Assembly: GCA_938045615.1 (NCBI GenBank)
Contig: CALIBC010000178.1
Location: 275,627 to 339,626 of the forward strand
DNA: 64,000 bases
Source of the DNA: an uncultured Clostridia bacterium
GTDB taxonomy: Bacteria > Bacillota > Clostridia > Peptostreptococcales > Anaerovoracaceae
Direction: 5' to 3'
In this document: piece after piece, positions 17,982 to 26,337 of the stretch
Layout of the letters: each line of letters begins with the position of its first letter
Position numbering within the stretch: position 1 is the first letter of the stretch
Program-made: the position numbers and the translations under genes
Notes under the pieces: model-generated
Told to the model about the DNA's origin: nothing
Database searches by the model: none
The model's input: only the letters and a program-made list of their open reading frames with translations

Positions 17982-18251
17982 TCAAATATGCGCCTGCTTT
18001 GCTCTTCGTTTAAGGTTGCTGCCTTCTATGTGAATGGAGTTATAGCTCATGCGTATTTGAAGCTCGTGGTAAATGCCACCGGATATCTTGTGGTTTTTCT
18101 CTTCTTGTAGTTGCCTGAGAATAGGATTGTCAGAAAGCACAACGTAGAGGTCATCTGTGGAGCAGGCAAAGAAATCACATAACTTACGCATGACCGAGGA
18201 AGAAAGTTTTACTCCTTTGGAAATTTTTGCGATAGTTCTTGAAGAAATTTG
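17982..18251 (-). pseudogene. Remnant of an HTH-Fic family gene
   Basis: Reading leftward from about 18251, the frame gives ISSRTIAKISKGVKLSSSV and RKLCDFFACSTDDLY, the recognition part of a Cro/C1-type helix-turn-helix. It then gives GGIYHELQIRMSYNSIHIEG, which matches the N-terminal helix region of Fic proteins. The frame ends nine residues later at KRRAKQAHI, before any Fic core (HPFRDGNGR), and its start is cut off. It is therefore a truncated relic. Its upstream edge coincides with the start of a second relic on the opposite strand, marking a recombination junction near 18250. Confidence 0.55.
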
Positions 18252-18323
18252 AGAACGCTCACTCCCGTATTATTCTGCTACTATGTAATAAAGCGTTCAA
18301 TCTATGTATTCTCGAAGCATTGA
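18249..18323 (+). pseudogene. 3' fragment of a gene like that at 28016-28228
   Basis: The codons read LRTLTPVLFCYYVIKRSIYV then FSKH and a stop. The intact gene at 28016-28228 (minus) ends LRTLTLVLFFYYVIKRSIDL then FSKH. The DNA is about 85 percent identical by eye over roughly 75 bases. Only the last 24 codons are present, so this is a partial duplicate. It abuts the HTH-Fic relic. Confidence 0.7.
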
Positions 18324-18361
18324 TTTTTGACTGTAAAATAAATTGTACGAGGTGAATTGGC

Positions 18362-18835
18362 ATGAAAAAGAGATATATATTGTATCTTGTGGCGATTATC
18401 GTTTTGAGTGATATTATCTTGGCACTGTATGTTACTGAACGCATACAAAGGCGGATGAATATTTCAACATCCTCCAATAAATATTCAGGTACATACCTCA
18501 ATGGTGCACAGACGAACAGTGACACCTATACGTTGGCGGTTTACTTTGGTAAATCCGAGAAAAACAAGACAGAAAACGACGAAGAGGAAATCCCGGATAG
18601 ATTCTTGTTATACGATAAGCATACGCACGTATATTCAGGCAGAACCAACTTTTTGGATGGAAGGTGCTTGCTGCTTAATGAAAAAGGGAAAAAAGTCGCC
18701 GAAATAAATGAGAAGAAGGAGATTGTGCTGTTTTTGGACTCGAAATTCGGCGTGTTTTATAAAATTTTGGATACTCCGGGTGTAAATAAAAATTTAGTGC
18801 CGGAGAAAATCTTAAAAAAATACAAGTTCAGGTAA
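18362..18835 (+). CDS. Membrane-anchored extracytoplasmic protein, unknown family
   Basis: 157 residues: basic start (MKKRYILYL), one signal-anchor helix (VAIIVLSDIILALYV) and an extracytoplasmic part rich in charged residues. AGGTG stands before the ATG. No cysteine lipobox is present, so it is probably anchored by the helix. The pattern LAVYFGK, FLLYDKHT, NFLDG, EKGKK loosely matches the broken gene at 5363, suggesting a paralogous family. I cannot assign a function. It is upstream of the sortase gene but separated from it by a hairpin, so it is probably its own unit. Confidence 0.55.
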   Translation: MKKRYILYLVAIIVLSDIILALYVTERIQRRMNISTSSNKYSGTYLNGAQTNSDTYTLAVYFGKSEKNKTENDEEEIPDRFLLYDKHTHVYSGRTNFLDGRCLLLNEKGKKVAEINEKKEIVLFLDSKFGVFYKILDTPGVNKNLVPEKILKKYKFR

Positions 18836-18938
18836 CCTAAATGGATGATAATGTATAATTTTGAGAAAAATGCAGTGGATATTCATATCGACCGGTAGAC
18901 CGGTAGTAAATACAAGGGTTTTGCCAAAGAAACGTATA

Positions 18939-18984
18939 AAATCCTCGGGAACCATTGATGCCGCATGGCTCCCGGGGATTTTAA
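18939..18984 (+). terminator. Intrinsic terminator
   Basis: A 12-bp stem (18939-18950 with 18970-18981; AAATCCTCGGGA paired with TCCCGGGGATTT, one G-U pair) followed by TTAAG. It lies about 100 bases past the gene at 18362. The 103 bases between hold no clear gene. Confidence 0.55.
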
Positions 18985-19124
18985 GTTCAGTTATACTTGT
19001 TGCAAACACATTGTTGCGGCCACACTATGGCAAAGGTGCATTTTCTCAAATGTGAGATGCGCATTGATAAGTAAGATGGCTTTATGGATAAGTCAAAAAA
19101 GTAACTGGTAACAGTAATTTTATG

Positions 19125-19133
19125 TGATATAAT
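19125..19133 (+). promoter_or_regulatory. Extended -10 promoter for sortase
   Basis: TGATATAAT gives a perfect TATAAT with TGN directly upstream. No good -35 is seen at 16-18 bases. Predicted start is near 19140, 32 bases before the sortase ATG. Confidence 0.55.
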
Positions 19134-19171
19134 GTGTTCGATGACAGAAAATATATATAAAAGGTAGAAGA

Positions 19172-19909
19172 ATGGAGAAAAGAAGATCAAAAGGTTTGCT
19201 CTATCGTACTGCCATACTGCTTCTGCTTGCAATTATGGCTTTTTGTGGCTACAAGATCGTAAGGATCTTATATGACTATCACGTTGGGAGTAGGGTATAC
19301 AGCGATGTTGCAAAAGATGCGAATGTCAAGGTCGATAAAAAGCAAACGAGAATAGACTGGAAGAAACTCAAGGCGAAGAACGATGATGTGGTTGCGTGGC
19401 TTTATTCTGCGGGGAGTGTGATAAATTATCCGGTGGTGCAGGGTCGCGACAATAAGTATTATCTTCACCGCCTGATCAACGGGGAGTACAATTTCAAGGG
19501 CACGCTATTTGTGGATTACAGGGTGGAAAAACCTTTTAAGAACTTCAACACCATAATATACGGTCACAGAATGAAAGACGGCTCCATGTTCAAACCGCTT
19601 GTAAGATACGACGATGCGGGATATTACAAAAAACATAAGCTCATGCGTTTGGCGACGCCGGACAGGAATTATGACTTGATCATATTCGCAATGGCAAGGA
19701 TTGGAATCGACAGCAAACTGTACAAGCTCGATTTTCATGATGATGCGGAAAGACAGGAATTTATTGACGGGATACGGAAAGTTTCTGCCATAGATACGGG
19801 GGTATCCGTCACCAAGAAAGATAAGATCGTGATGATGAGTACCTGCACCGAGGAATTGGATGATAAAAGAATCGTCGTGTTTGGGAAGCTGAAAAAGATT
19901 TTAGATTGA
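19172..19909 (+). CDS. srtB: Class B sortase
   Basis: 245 residues with an N-terminal membrane anchor (about 9-27) and a sortase fold. The catalytic residues are visible: His132 in IIYGHRMKDGSMF, Cys225 in MMSTCTEELDDKR and Arg233. The TLFVDYR strand and the YGHRM.DGSMF block are class B hallmarks. Class B sortases attach proteins to peptidoglycan or pilins, often within a small cluster. Here it is followed by a response regulator and three membrane or surface proteins (19975-22788), which are its likely partners. No perfect NPQTN or LPxTG motif is seen in them, so the sorting signal is unclear. Confidence 0.9.
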   Translation: MEKRRSKGLLYRTAILLLLAIMAFCGYKIVRILYDYHVGSRVYSDVAKDANVKVDKKQTRIDWKKLKAKNDDVVAWLYSAGSVINYPVVQGRDNKYYLHRLINGEYNFKGTLFVDYRVEKPFKNFNTIIYGHRMKDGSMFKPLVRYDDAGYYKKHKLMRLATPDRNYDLIIFAMARIGIDSKLYKLDFHDDAERQEFIDGIRKVSAIDTGVSVTKKDKIVMMSTCTEELDDKRIVVFGKLKKILD

Positions 19910-19974
19910 ATTGGATTGAATGATGGTTGTGTTTAGGAGATTGAGAAAAAATTTGAGTTAAAAAGAGGGAATTT

Positions 19975-20697
19975 ATGCATATTGTGTTTTGTGATGATCA
20001 GGCAGAAGTAATTGCAAAATATCAAAAGATAGCTGAAGACATCTGCTCGAGACATAATATCGATGCCACGTTTGGCAGCTATAAAAGCGGCGAAAGTTTA
20101 CTTTTTTCCATGGATGAGGTGATTGGCGGAGCCGATATTGTTTTTCTCGATGTCAGAATGCCGGGGCGCAACGGCATAGAGGTTGCAAGTGTGCTTCGGG
20201 AAAATGGCTATGAGGGTGAGATTATTTTTCTGACCCTGTTTAAGGATGCTGTCTATTACGCATTTGATGTTAGGGCGAACAATTACCTGCTAAAAGAAAC
20301 CGCTACCGTCAAGAGGATTGAAAAGGTTTTTTTGAATGCGGTGGAAATAGTGAGGGAAAAGAGCGACGAGTTCATACTTCTGACGGGCATAGGGGAACAT
20401 CGCAATGTTCGAATCAATGAAATCAGATATTTTGAGGTTAACCGGAAAATCGTGACGGTATATTACGAACATAGGAATTTCGAGTTTATATCGACTATAG
20501 GGAAGTTGGAAAATGTCCTGTTCAACAAGGGTTTCATTAGGATATCAAGGTCGCATCTTGTCGCCAAAAAGTATATAAGGTCGTTTGTGTACGGAAAGGT
20601 TATCCTTATGGATGGCAAGGAACTTCCGGTGGGAAGAAAATACTATAAAGAACTCAAAAATATCATGAAAAGCGGACAAAAAGTTGAGATGCCGTAA
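19975..20697 (+). CDS. LytTR-family response regulator
   Basis: 240 residues. An N-terminal receiver domain has acidic residues CDD (6-8) and the phosphoacceptor Asp59 in IVFLDVRMPGRNG. A C-terminal LytTR DNA-binding domain (about 135-235) has FEVNRKIVTVYYE and FIRISRSHLVAKKYI. It is the AgrA/LytR type, which controls surface proteins, bacteriocins or quorum functions. No histidine kinase is in the neighbourhood, so it may be an orphan or pair with a distant kinase. It lies between the sortase and its likely substrates and may regulate them. Confidence 0.9.
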   Translation: MHIVFCDDQAEVIAKYQKIAEDICSRHNIDATFGSYKSGESLLFSMDEVIGGADIVFLDVRMPGRNGIEVASVLRENGYEGEIIFLTLFKDAVYYAFDVRANNYLLKETATVKRIEKVFLNAVEIVREKSDEFILLTGIGEHRNVRINEIRYFEVNRKIVTVYYEHRNFEFISTIGKLENVLFNKGFIRISRSHLVAKKYIRSFVYGKVILMDGKELPVGRKYYKELKNIMKSGQKVEMP

Positions 20698-20731
20698 AAA
20701 AGGGCGTAAAATAAGGCAAGGAGGTGAGGAC

Positions 20732-21562
20732 ATGCGAGAACGACAAGCAAATACGATCTGCGGGATGCGAGCAGTGTTGATTTTGCTGGTAACCATGTCC
20801 GCACTACTTTTTGGATGGAAGAATCCGACATACGCCAAAGAGAAACCACCGGGGGACAGAAGTACCTATGATGTAAGGATCAAGCAGAAAGCGACGGAAA
20901 CCACGGATGGGATCAGAGAGTACAGGGATAAGGCAACGGGCAAGCTTTATTTGGAGAAAATCCCCAAGACAGGTCACGTGTGGGGAGAGTGGAAGGTGGT
21001 CAAAAGACCCACGGAGGATTCCGACGGATATAAAGAACGCCATTGCATCAGATATGGCCGGGGTGAGCATAGTGCAAAGCATTTTCAGAAAGCAGTGATA
21101 AGCAAAACGGCGGGAGAATGGAAACCGTGGGTCGTGGACAGAAAGCCCACCGGTATCGTGGAAGGATTGAAACACAGAGATAGCACGGATAACGCCAAGC
21201 GCGTCCAGTATGATATCATTCCGAATTTGAGGCAGGCGATGATCCTCAATACCGGAGAAACCTTGCGACCGGTCGTATTGGATTCGGGCACGGGTGAAGT
21301 CCCCGATGAAAATAGAAAAGTTATAAGACATGATGCATCCGGGGAAGAGAGAGATGCGAGGGCACCGGGCAGTTACGAAGGAGAAACTCCGGCTGGAGGA
21401 AACGCAAAAAAAGGAAGCGCTCCGTTTAGCACAGCCGATGCCGTAATTATAGGAGCAAATGGCACCGTGGCCGGGATTTGGGTGGTTCTTCTGTTTCCGA
21501 TGTTCAAAGTGGCGTTTTGGATTTCCGCAAAAAAACGTGCGATAAGGAGGAAAGGTATATGA
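20732..21562 (+). CDS. Secreted, C-terminally anchored surface protein
   Basis: 276 residues from the ATG at 20732 (AAGGAGGTGA site). An N-terminal signal or anchor (MRAVLILLVTMSALLFGW) is followed by extracellular modules. These include a block reading GHVWGEWKVVKRPTEDSDGY, recalling the repeated W.EW...PT....G modules of clostridial surface proteins with most cysteines lost. A C-terminal helix (VAGIWVVLLFPMFKVAFWI) and basic tail (KKRAIRRK) resemble a wall-anchoring end. Its stop overlaps the next start (ATGA). Given the upstream sortase it may be a sortase client. A NPTYA motif near the N-terminus is probably chance. Confidence 0.6.
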   Translation: MRERQANTICGMRAVLILLVTMSALLFGWKNPTYAKEKPPGDRSTYDVRIKQKATETTDGIREYRDKATGKLYLEKIPKTGHVWGEWKVVKRPTEDSDGYKERHCIRYGRGEHSAKHFQKAVISKTAGEWKPWVVDRKPTGIVEGLKHRDSTDNAKRVQYDIIPNLRQAMILNTGETLRPVVLDSGTGEVPDENRKVIRHDASGEERDARAPGSYEGETPAGGNAKKGSAPFSTADAVIIGANGTVAGIWVVLLFPMFKVAFWISAKKRAIRRKGI

Positions 21563-21735
21563 TTGCGCGTCACATAGCGGGTTTGATAATCTTGGCGCTT
21601 ATTACCATAGGTGGGGCAATTGCTTATCTCGTTCTGCGCATAAAGGTGAGAGATGCGGAGTCCGATCTCATGATTGTCAAGAAGAAGGATCTGAAAGGCA
21701 GAGATTCAGACTATGATCCGAAGAGCGGAAAATGA
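21559..21735 (+). CDS. 58-residue single-pass membrane protein
   Basis: Starts at the ATG overlapping the previous stop, with AAGGAGG upstream. It has one helix (LIILALITIGGAIAYLVL, about 9-26) and a charged cytosolic tail (RDAESDLMIVKKKDLKGRD). It is translationally coupled to the surface protein before it. Size and position suggest an accessory subunit of the sortase cluster. I do not recognise a family. Confidence 0.65.
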   Translation: MIARHIAGLIILALITIGGAIAYLVLRIKVRDAESDLMIVKKKDLKGRDSDYDPKSGK

Positions 21736-21816
21736 AAAAAGAAATGTTCTCAGGGCATGTAAGAAAGCAGATAGTGCCTGAACAATATGGCAGGCGCATT
21801 TTGACGGAGATTTAAT

Positions 21817-22788
21817 ATGTTTATTGGAACAAAGAAAAGAATATTTGTCGCAGTGGGTATCATTGTTGCGGCTACGGGAATATTCTGTGCGGCTTGCGGT
21901 ATACTTAAACATGCGTATGTGTCGGCGCTCACGTCGAACCCTTTTGAGGAACTGGACGTGAAAGTTTCAGAGGCGCTGACTTTTGAATGCACGGAAAACG
22001 GCAAGCCCCCTAAAGAGGATTGCAAATACAGTTTTGAGCTTAGGGATGAGAATAAGTATCAAGATGGAATTGTTCCCGTATATAAGGCGGAAAATATCGG
22101 AGGGAAGATCTCTTTCGACTACGATAAGATTCTTGAAAAAATACATGATAAGGTCTTCTCCGCCACGGCTCCCTTGAAAAGGTTTGACCTTAGTTTCAGC
22201 GTCAAACAGATAAAAGGGGATGATCCGAATATATCTTACGACGAGACAGGATATACGATAAGAATAATCGGTGTCTACAATTACGATGAAGGTATTTACA
22301 ATGTTACGGAGGTAAGCTACTACAAGAATAATCTACCTGTATGGGAGCAGGTCAGGAGTATCAGTTTCAACAACTATCGCAAAGAGGAACGCAAAGCAAA
22401 AATAGTTGTGGAAGAGACGGATGCGATAAAAGGAGATACACTGGAAAGCGGCAAGGTATACACCTATACGATAAAGGTTCGCAATGACGGGAATGCGGCG
22501 GCGGAAAAAATCTACATAAGACGCTACATGCCGGAATATAGTAATTTTGAGCCGGACGGCAAGGAGGGAACTTTTGACGATCCGTATGATTGCATGGACG
22601 ATAAGGAAAGTGTGAGGTGGATAATCGACTCTTTGAAAGAGGGTGAATCCCGGAGCTTGAAATTTTCGTTCGCCGTCAACGTGTGCAAACCCGGAAGCCT
22701 TAAGAAGAAGCATGAGGTGATGTGGGAGGTCGTTGGACCTAATTACGAGCCGGGAGTTTTGCGAAGAGATCCCGCAAACAAGATTTGA
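21817..22788 (+). CDS. Pilin-like surface protein with FctA-like and DUF11-like domains
   Basis: 323 residues with an N-terminal signal or anchor (KKRIFVAVGIIVAATGIFCA). The first extracellular domain (about 65-155) has CKYSFELRDENKYQDGIV, GGKISFDYDKIL and DDPNISYDETGYTIRIIGV. This follows the order of streptococcal FctA/Spy0128 pilin domains, which form isopeptide bonds. The second domain (about 195-300, with YTYTIKVRNDGNAAAEKIYI and a following WIIDSLKEGESRSLKF) matches DUF11/CARDB-like repeats. No C-terminal helix or LPxTG is present, so anchoring is by the N-terminus. It closes the sortase cluster. The domain calls are from pattern memory. Confidence 0.6.
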   Translation: MFIGTKKRIFVAVGIIVAATGIFCAACGILKHAYVSALTSNPFEELDVKVSEALTFECTENGKPPKEDCKYSFELRDENKYQDGIVPVYKAENIGGKISFDYDKILEKIHDKVFSATAPLKRFDLSFSVKQIKGDDPNISYDETGYTIRIIGVYNYDEGIYNVTEVSYYKNNLPVWEQVRSISFNNYRKEERKAKIVVEETDAIKGDTLESGKVYTYTIKVRNDGNAAAEKIYIRRYMPEYSNFEPDGKEGTFDDPYDCMDDKESVRWIIDSLKEGESRSLKFSFAVNVCKPGSLKKKHEVMWEVVGPNYEPGVLRRDPANKI

Positions 22789-22969
22789 TACGCACCGGGA
22801 TTTGCCGGGATTTGATATGCGTTTTGATATGCGCGCTGTGTCTGCGGTGCGTTCCTGAACATGAACCTCTCTGAAGCGGATGCGGGCGCGTAGTTTGCTT
22901 TATGGTACTTGTGGTACAGTCGATCAAGCATGTCTGCGCAGGGGTATCCAAAATCCCCGGGAATGCAAT
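22789..22969. other. Convergent intergenic region with short repeats
   Basis: The gap between the pilin-like gene (+) and the phosphoribosyltransferase gene (-). It begins with short tandem repeats (CCGGGATTTG twice, then GATATGCG twice). No gene and no convincing terminator is seen. Confidence 0.4.
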
Positions 22970-23521
22970 CTACTTTGCGCTGCCGTCGGGGTTAAAGAGG
23001 GGGAGCTTCTCAAGGTAAAGGATGTCATCGCGTTTTATGGCATCTCCCTCGGCAAGCACTGCCATACGGCCGGCGATAGTGCAATCTATGCGTTCAAGCA
23101 GTTTTTCTATGGACCTCAACGATTCGCCCGTGCTGATAACATCGTCTACTATGAGGACTTTGCGATTTTCCAAAAGCGATATGTCCGACTGCCCCAGGCA
23201 CAGTTTCTGAACGTTGCCTGTGGTGATGGAATCGACATCTGTTTCGATTATGTTCTGCATATACAGTTTTTGTGCTTTACGGCATACCACATAATCCTTG
23301 CCTCCGGATGCGCGTGCCATTTCATATGCGAGAGGGATGCCTTTGGACTCTGCCGTAACGATCACGTCGAAGTCCGGGGCTTTTTTTAGAAGCTCTGTTG
23401 CGGCGGCGCGGGTGATCTCCACATCGCCGAACATGACAAAAGCACCTATGTAAAGTTCATCATTTATGGGGCAGAGCGGCAATTTCCGCTCAAGCCCCGC
23501 AATCTTCATTTCATAAAACAT
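22970..23521 (-). CDS. Purine phosphoribosyltransferase
   Basis: About 183 residues from the ATG at 23521. The PRPP motif VLIVDDVISTGESLRSIEK (about 123-141) and the substrate-side strand FDVIVTAESKGIPLAYEMA define a type I phosphoribosyltransferase related to adenine/xanthine enzymes. It converts a purine base plus PRPP to the nucleotide. It lies 17 bases after the NCS2 purine permease stop, forming a purine uptake and salvage pair. Which base is used cannot be settled. I label it by family only. Confidence 0.8.
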   Translation of the reverse strand: MFYEMKIAGLERKLPLCPINDELYIGAFVMFGDVEITRAAATELLKKAPDFDVIVTAESKGIPLAYEMARASGGKDYVVCRKAQKLYMQNIIETDVDSITTGNVQKLCLGQSDISLLENRKVLIVDDVISTGESLRSIEKLLERIDCTIAGRMAVLAEGDAIKRDDILYLEKLPLFNPDGSAK

Positions 23522-23537
23522 TGTATCCCAAGTCCTT

Positions 23538-24896
23538 TCAAGGCATAACGAGGGTGTAAATTCTGGCTGCGAAAAGGACAAAGCATATCCACATTATAGC
23601 ATTGATATCCTTGACTTTACCCGTAAACAGCTTGATGATCACCCATGAAAGCATTCCGAACATGATCCCGTTTGCGATGGAGTATGTAAAAGGCATCATG
23701 ATTATCGCTAGAAAACCTGCAATCACTTCCGCAAGGTCACCGCTGAAAGTCATGTTCTTGACGGCGCTGAGCATCAGAAGTCCAACCCACAAAAGAGCCG
23801 GGGTCGTTGCAAAGCCCGGGATGGCAAGAAATATAGGGGATAGGAACAGCGACAGTATGAAAAGTATTCCGGTAACCAGCGCAGTGAGCCCGGTTCTTCC
23901 TCCCGCTGCCACACCCGCGCTTGATTCCACATACGATGTGACGGTTGAGGTGCCCATGCAGGCGCCCGCCATGGTGCCGACCGCATCGGAGAGCAGAGCC
24001 TGTTTGGCACGCGGCAGATTCCCGTCAGAGTCAAGAAGATTCCCCTTTGAGGCCACGCCTATCAGAGTTCCGACCGTATCAAATATGTCAACAAAAAGAA
24101 AAGAAAAGACGATTATGGCAAAGTCTATGAGATGTCCGCCTATCCAGTCAAAGTTAAACGCGAACAAATTCATGCGGGAAGGAAGTACACCGCCGGAGAA
24201 ATTCGGGATCAATGAGTAAACGCCATGGGAGGGATCCACATGATACCAACCTGTACTTTGGGCTATTATCCCCAATAGCCATGTCGCAAGGATCCCTATA
24301 AGAATATCTCCTCTGACCTTGTAGTGATGAAGTATCGCAATGATCATAAGTCCAACCAGAGCCAGAACCATCTGAGGCGTTGCGAAATTCCCCAAAGTAA
24401 CCAATGTTGATTGATCACCGATGACAATTCCCGCACCCTTAAGCCCAACTATGACGATGAAGAGACCTATGCCCGAAGTGATTCCGTACTTCAGATTTTC
24501 GGGGATGTCGTTGACAAGTTTTTCCCGGAAATTTGTAAAGGACAGCAAAACGAAGATGATTCCTTCGCATAATACCGCTGCAAGTGCGATTTTCCAAGGG
24601 TCTTGGATCCCTTGCTTTGCCATCGGGATACATACGCTGAAGGCAAAATAGGCATTAAGACCCATACCTGATGCAAGCGCAACAGGGTATTTGGCGTAGA
24701 AAGCCATGATCAATGTGGCAAAAGCGGCGGAAATCGCCGTTGCGGTGAAAACCGCAGCGCTGTTCATACCTGCGGCCGACAAGATACTTGGGTTGACCGC
24801 AAGGATGTACACCATCGCAAGAAATGTCGTGATACCGGCGGTGACTTCTGTTCTGACATCGGTTCCGTGCTCACGGAGCTTGAAAATTTTTTCCAT
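23538..24896 (-). CDS. NCS2 family purine permease (AzgA/PbuG type)
   Basis: 452 residues with about 12-14 membrane helices. It starts MEKIFKLREHGTDVRTEVTA then GITTFLAMVYILAVNPSIL, the hallmark of AzgA-type guanine/hypoxanthine permeases rather than UraA-type. SGMGLNAYFAF and GTSTVTSYVESSAGVAAGGR are the two conserved substrate-site helices. It is a proton-coupled purine importer in the cytoplasmic membrane. GAGGAG precedes the ATG at 24896. The downstream phosphoribosyltransferase gene supports purine salvage. I looked for a purine riboswitch in the 120 bases upstream and saw none. Confidence 0.93.
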   Translation of the reverse strand: MEKIFKLREHGTDVRTEVTAGITTFLAMVYILAVNPSILSAAGMNSAAVFTATAISAAFATLIMAFYAKYPVALASGMGLNAYFAFSVCIPMAKQGIQDPWKIALAAVLCEGIIFVLLSFTNFREKLVNDIPENLKYGITSGIGLFIVIVGLKGAGIVIGDQSTLVTLGNFATPQMVLALVGLMIIAILHHYKVRGDILIGILATWLLGIIAQSTGWYHVDPSHGVYSLIPNFSGGVLPSRMNLFAFNFDWIGGHLIDFAIIVFSFLFVDIFDTVGTLIGVASKGNLLDSDGNLPRAKQALLSDAVGTMAGACMGTSTVTSYVESSAGVAAGGRTGLTALVTGILFILSLFLSPIFLAIPGFATTPALLWVGLLMLSAVKNMTFSGDLAEVIAGFLAIIMMPFTYSIANGIMFGMLSWVIIKLFTGKVKDINAIMWICFVLFAARIYTLVMP

Positions 24897-25018
24897 ATAA
24901 TTTCTCCTCTGTTTCAATAACTAATTTTAATAACAAATACAATAACTGATAAAATACGTGCATCGGTGGGGATTGACTTTTAACCCCGGCCTAACCGAAT
25001 TTGATCGGTGACGGCTTG

Positions 25019-26038
25019 TCAACTTTGCCGTGAAGAGTCTTCAAGGCGATCTTTCTTGGACGGCAGCTGTGAGAGAACGACAGCGACGAAAATCAGAAGG
25101 CAGCCCAAATAACCTCTGAGCGACATGCTCTCATGCAGTATGATAGCTCCCGTTATTACCGAAAAGACTGATTCCAGACACAGAATCAGGGATGCCTCGG
25201 ACGGGTTTGCATCAGCCTGCGCAACGATCTGAAGTGTGTAGGCTATGCCGCATGAAAAGACTCCGGCATACAGGATAGGGAACCAGCTTTCAAGTATAGA
25301 CGGCAGGTGAGGTTCTTCCACGATAAACATGCATATTATTCCCAAAAGACCCGCAACCAGAAACTGAATGCAGGAAAGTTTTACCCCGTCGGCTTTCGGG
25401 GAAAAATAGTCGATCACCATTATGTGCAGCGCAAAACCGAAAGCGCACAGCAAGATGAAGAAATCACCCCTCTGTATGTGAAAGCTTTCGCCGGGTTTCA
25501 TGGTCAGAAGGTACAGCCCCGCAATGGCCACGATTGCGCAAAACCATATGATTTTTTTGACCCTGTGTCCTGTGATGATAGACATCATGGGAACTATTAT
25601 GCAGTAGATCGAAGTTATGAATCCGGATTTTCCTGCTGTGGTAAGCCCCACGCCATATTGCTGGAGGCTAGATGCCAAAAACAATGCAGCACCACAGGCG
25701 ACACCGCCGATCCAAAGTATTCTGCCGCTGCCTCCGGTTTGGGAAGATGAGGAAGATTGATCAGCCGTATTCTGCGTCGCATGATTTTCATCATCTGCGG
25801 AAATCGGGTCGCCTGCCGCAAGAGTTTCGGCTGTCTTTGTTTTTTTGGCTTCTTTCTTTTTTTTGATGTTGTCAAGTATCAGAATTACAGGAATCAGAGA
25901 AAGACCGCCCACAAAAGTCCTGACTCCGTTGAACGTAAATGTTCCTACATCCGCCCCCGCTTTTTGGGCAACGAAAGCCGATCCCCAGATAAAAGCGGTC
26001 AGAAGCAGGAAAAGATTGCTTTTGATTCTCTTACTCAT
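25019..26038 (-). CDS. EamA/DMT-type transporter
   Basis: 339 residues with ten predicted helices in two EamA halves (FLLLTAFIWGSAFVAQKAG at the start; ILYAGVFSCGIAYTLQIVAQ in the second half). Members export amino acids, metabolites or drugs; the substrate is not readable. A hydrophilic insertion of about 45 residues (AETLAAGDPISADDENHATQ and a serine run) lies between helices 2 and 3, much longer than the usual loop. GGAG precedes the start. Its promoter region contains the cloverleaf palindrome at 26084-26199. Confidence 0.88.
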   Translation of the reverse strand: MSKRIKSNLFLLLTAFIWGSAFVAQKAGADVGTFTFNGVRTFVGGLSLIPVILILDNIKKKKEAKKTKTAETLAAGDPISADDENHATQNTADQSSSSSQTGGSGRILWIGGVACGAALFLASSLQQYGVGLTTAGKSGFITSIYCIIVPMMSIITGHRVKKIIWFCAIVAIAGLYLLTMKPGESFHIQRGDFFILLCAFGFALHIMVIDYFSPKADGVKLSCIQFLVAGLLGIICMFIVEEPHLPSILESWFPILYAGVFSCGIAYTLQIVAQADANPSEASLILCLESVFSVITGAIILHESMSLRGYLGCLLIFVAVVLSQLPSKKDRLEDSSRQS

Positions 26039-26083
26039 AATAATCTCCGTTCCACCGTCCCCGTCGACGGTTCAAGCATCAAA

Positions 26084-26199
26084 CAGTGGCTGCCGGCGGT
26101 TCAAACGGGTCGTAAATGAACCGCCGAAGCCGGCAGTGGGCACCCACTGCCGGCGCAATAAGTTCGGCGCAATTCCGGGAACTTATTGCGCAGCCACAG
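26084..26199. repeat. Nested palindromes forming a four-way cloverleaf
   Basis: An outer stem of 8 bp (GTGGCTGC 26086-26093 with GCAGCCAC 26190-26197) encloses three perfect hairpins. Arm 1 is CGGCGGTTCA (26094-26103) with TGAACCGCCG (26117-26126), loop 13 nt. Arm 2 is GCCGGCAGTGGG (26129-26140) with CCCACTGCCGGC (26143-26154), loop 2 nt. Arm 3 is GCGCAATAAGTTC (26153-26165) with GAACTTATTGCGC (26179-26191), loop 13 nt. There is no open frame in it. It sits in the 300-bp gap between the alcohol dehydrogenase and EamA genes, both minus. It could be a structured RNA, a DNA cruciform site or a non-autonomous mobile element. Confidence 0.85.
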
Positions 26200-26337
26200 C
26201 CTACCATTTCCGGATTGAGAAGTCCGATTTTTCAATTGAACAACTCCCACGCAGATATTTTAACGATTTTATGCGGATATATCAATAGTTTTATTGCAAT
26301 TGGCGTAAGCACCCCTATTTGCGAATTTACCGAACCC

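Noticed and set aside
18861..19055. Small + strand open frame of 64 codons
   Set aside because: It spans the terminator hairpin at 18939-18984 and has no ribosome site.
20800..20860. NPTYA as a class B sortase sorting motif
   Set aside because: It sits right after the N-terminal signal helix, not before a C-terminal membrane helix.
24897..25018. Purine riboswitch ahead of the purine permease
   Set aside because: The expected three-way junction with conserved loop bases is not seen; only short GC stems are present.
26084..26199. tRNA gene suggested by the cloverleaf shape
   Set aside because: No T-loop, D-loop or CCA-proximal conserved bases; arms are 10-13 bp and loops 2 or 13 nt.
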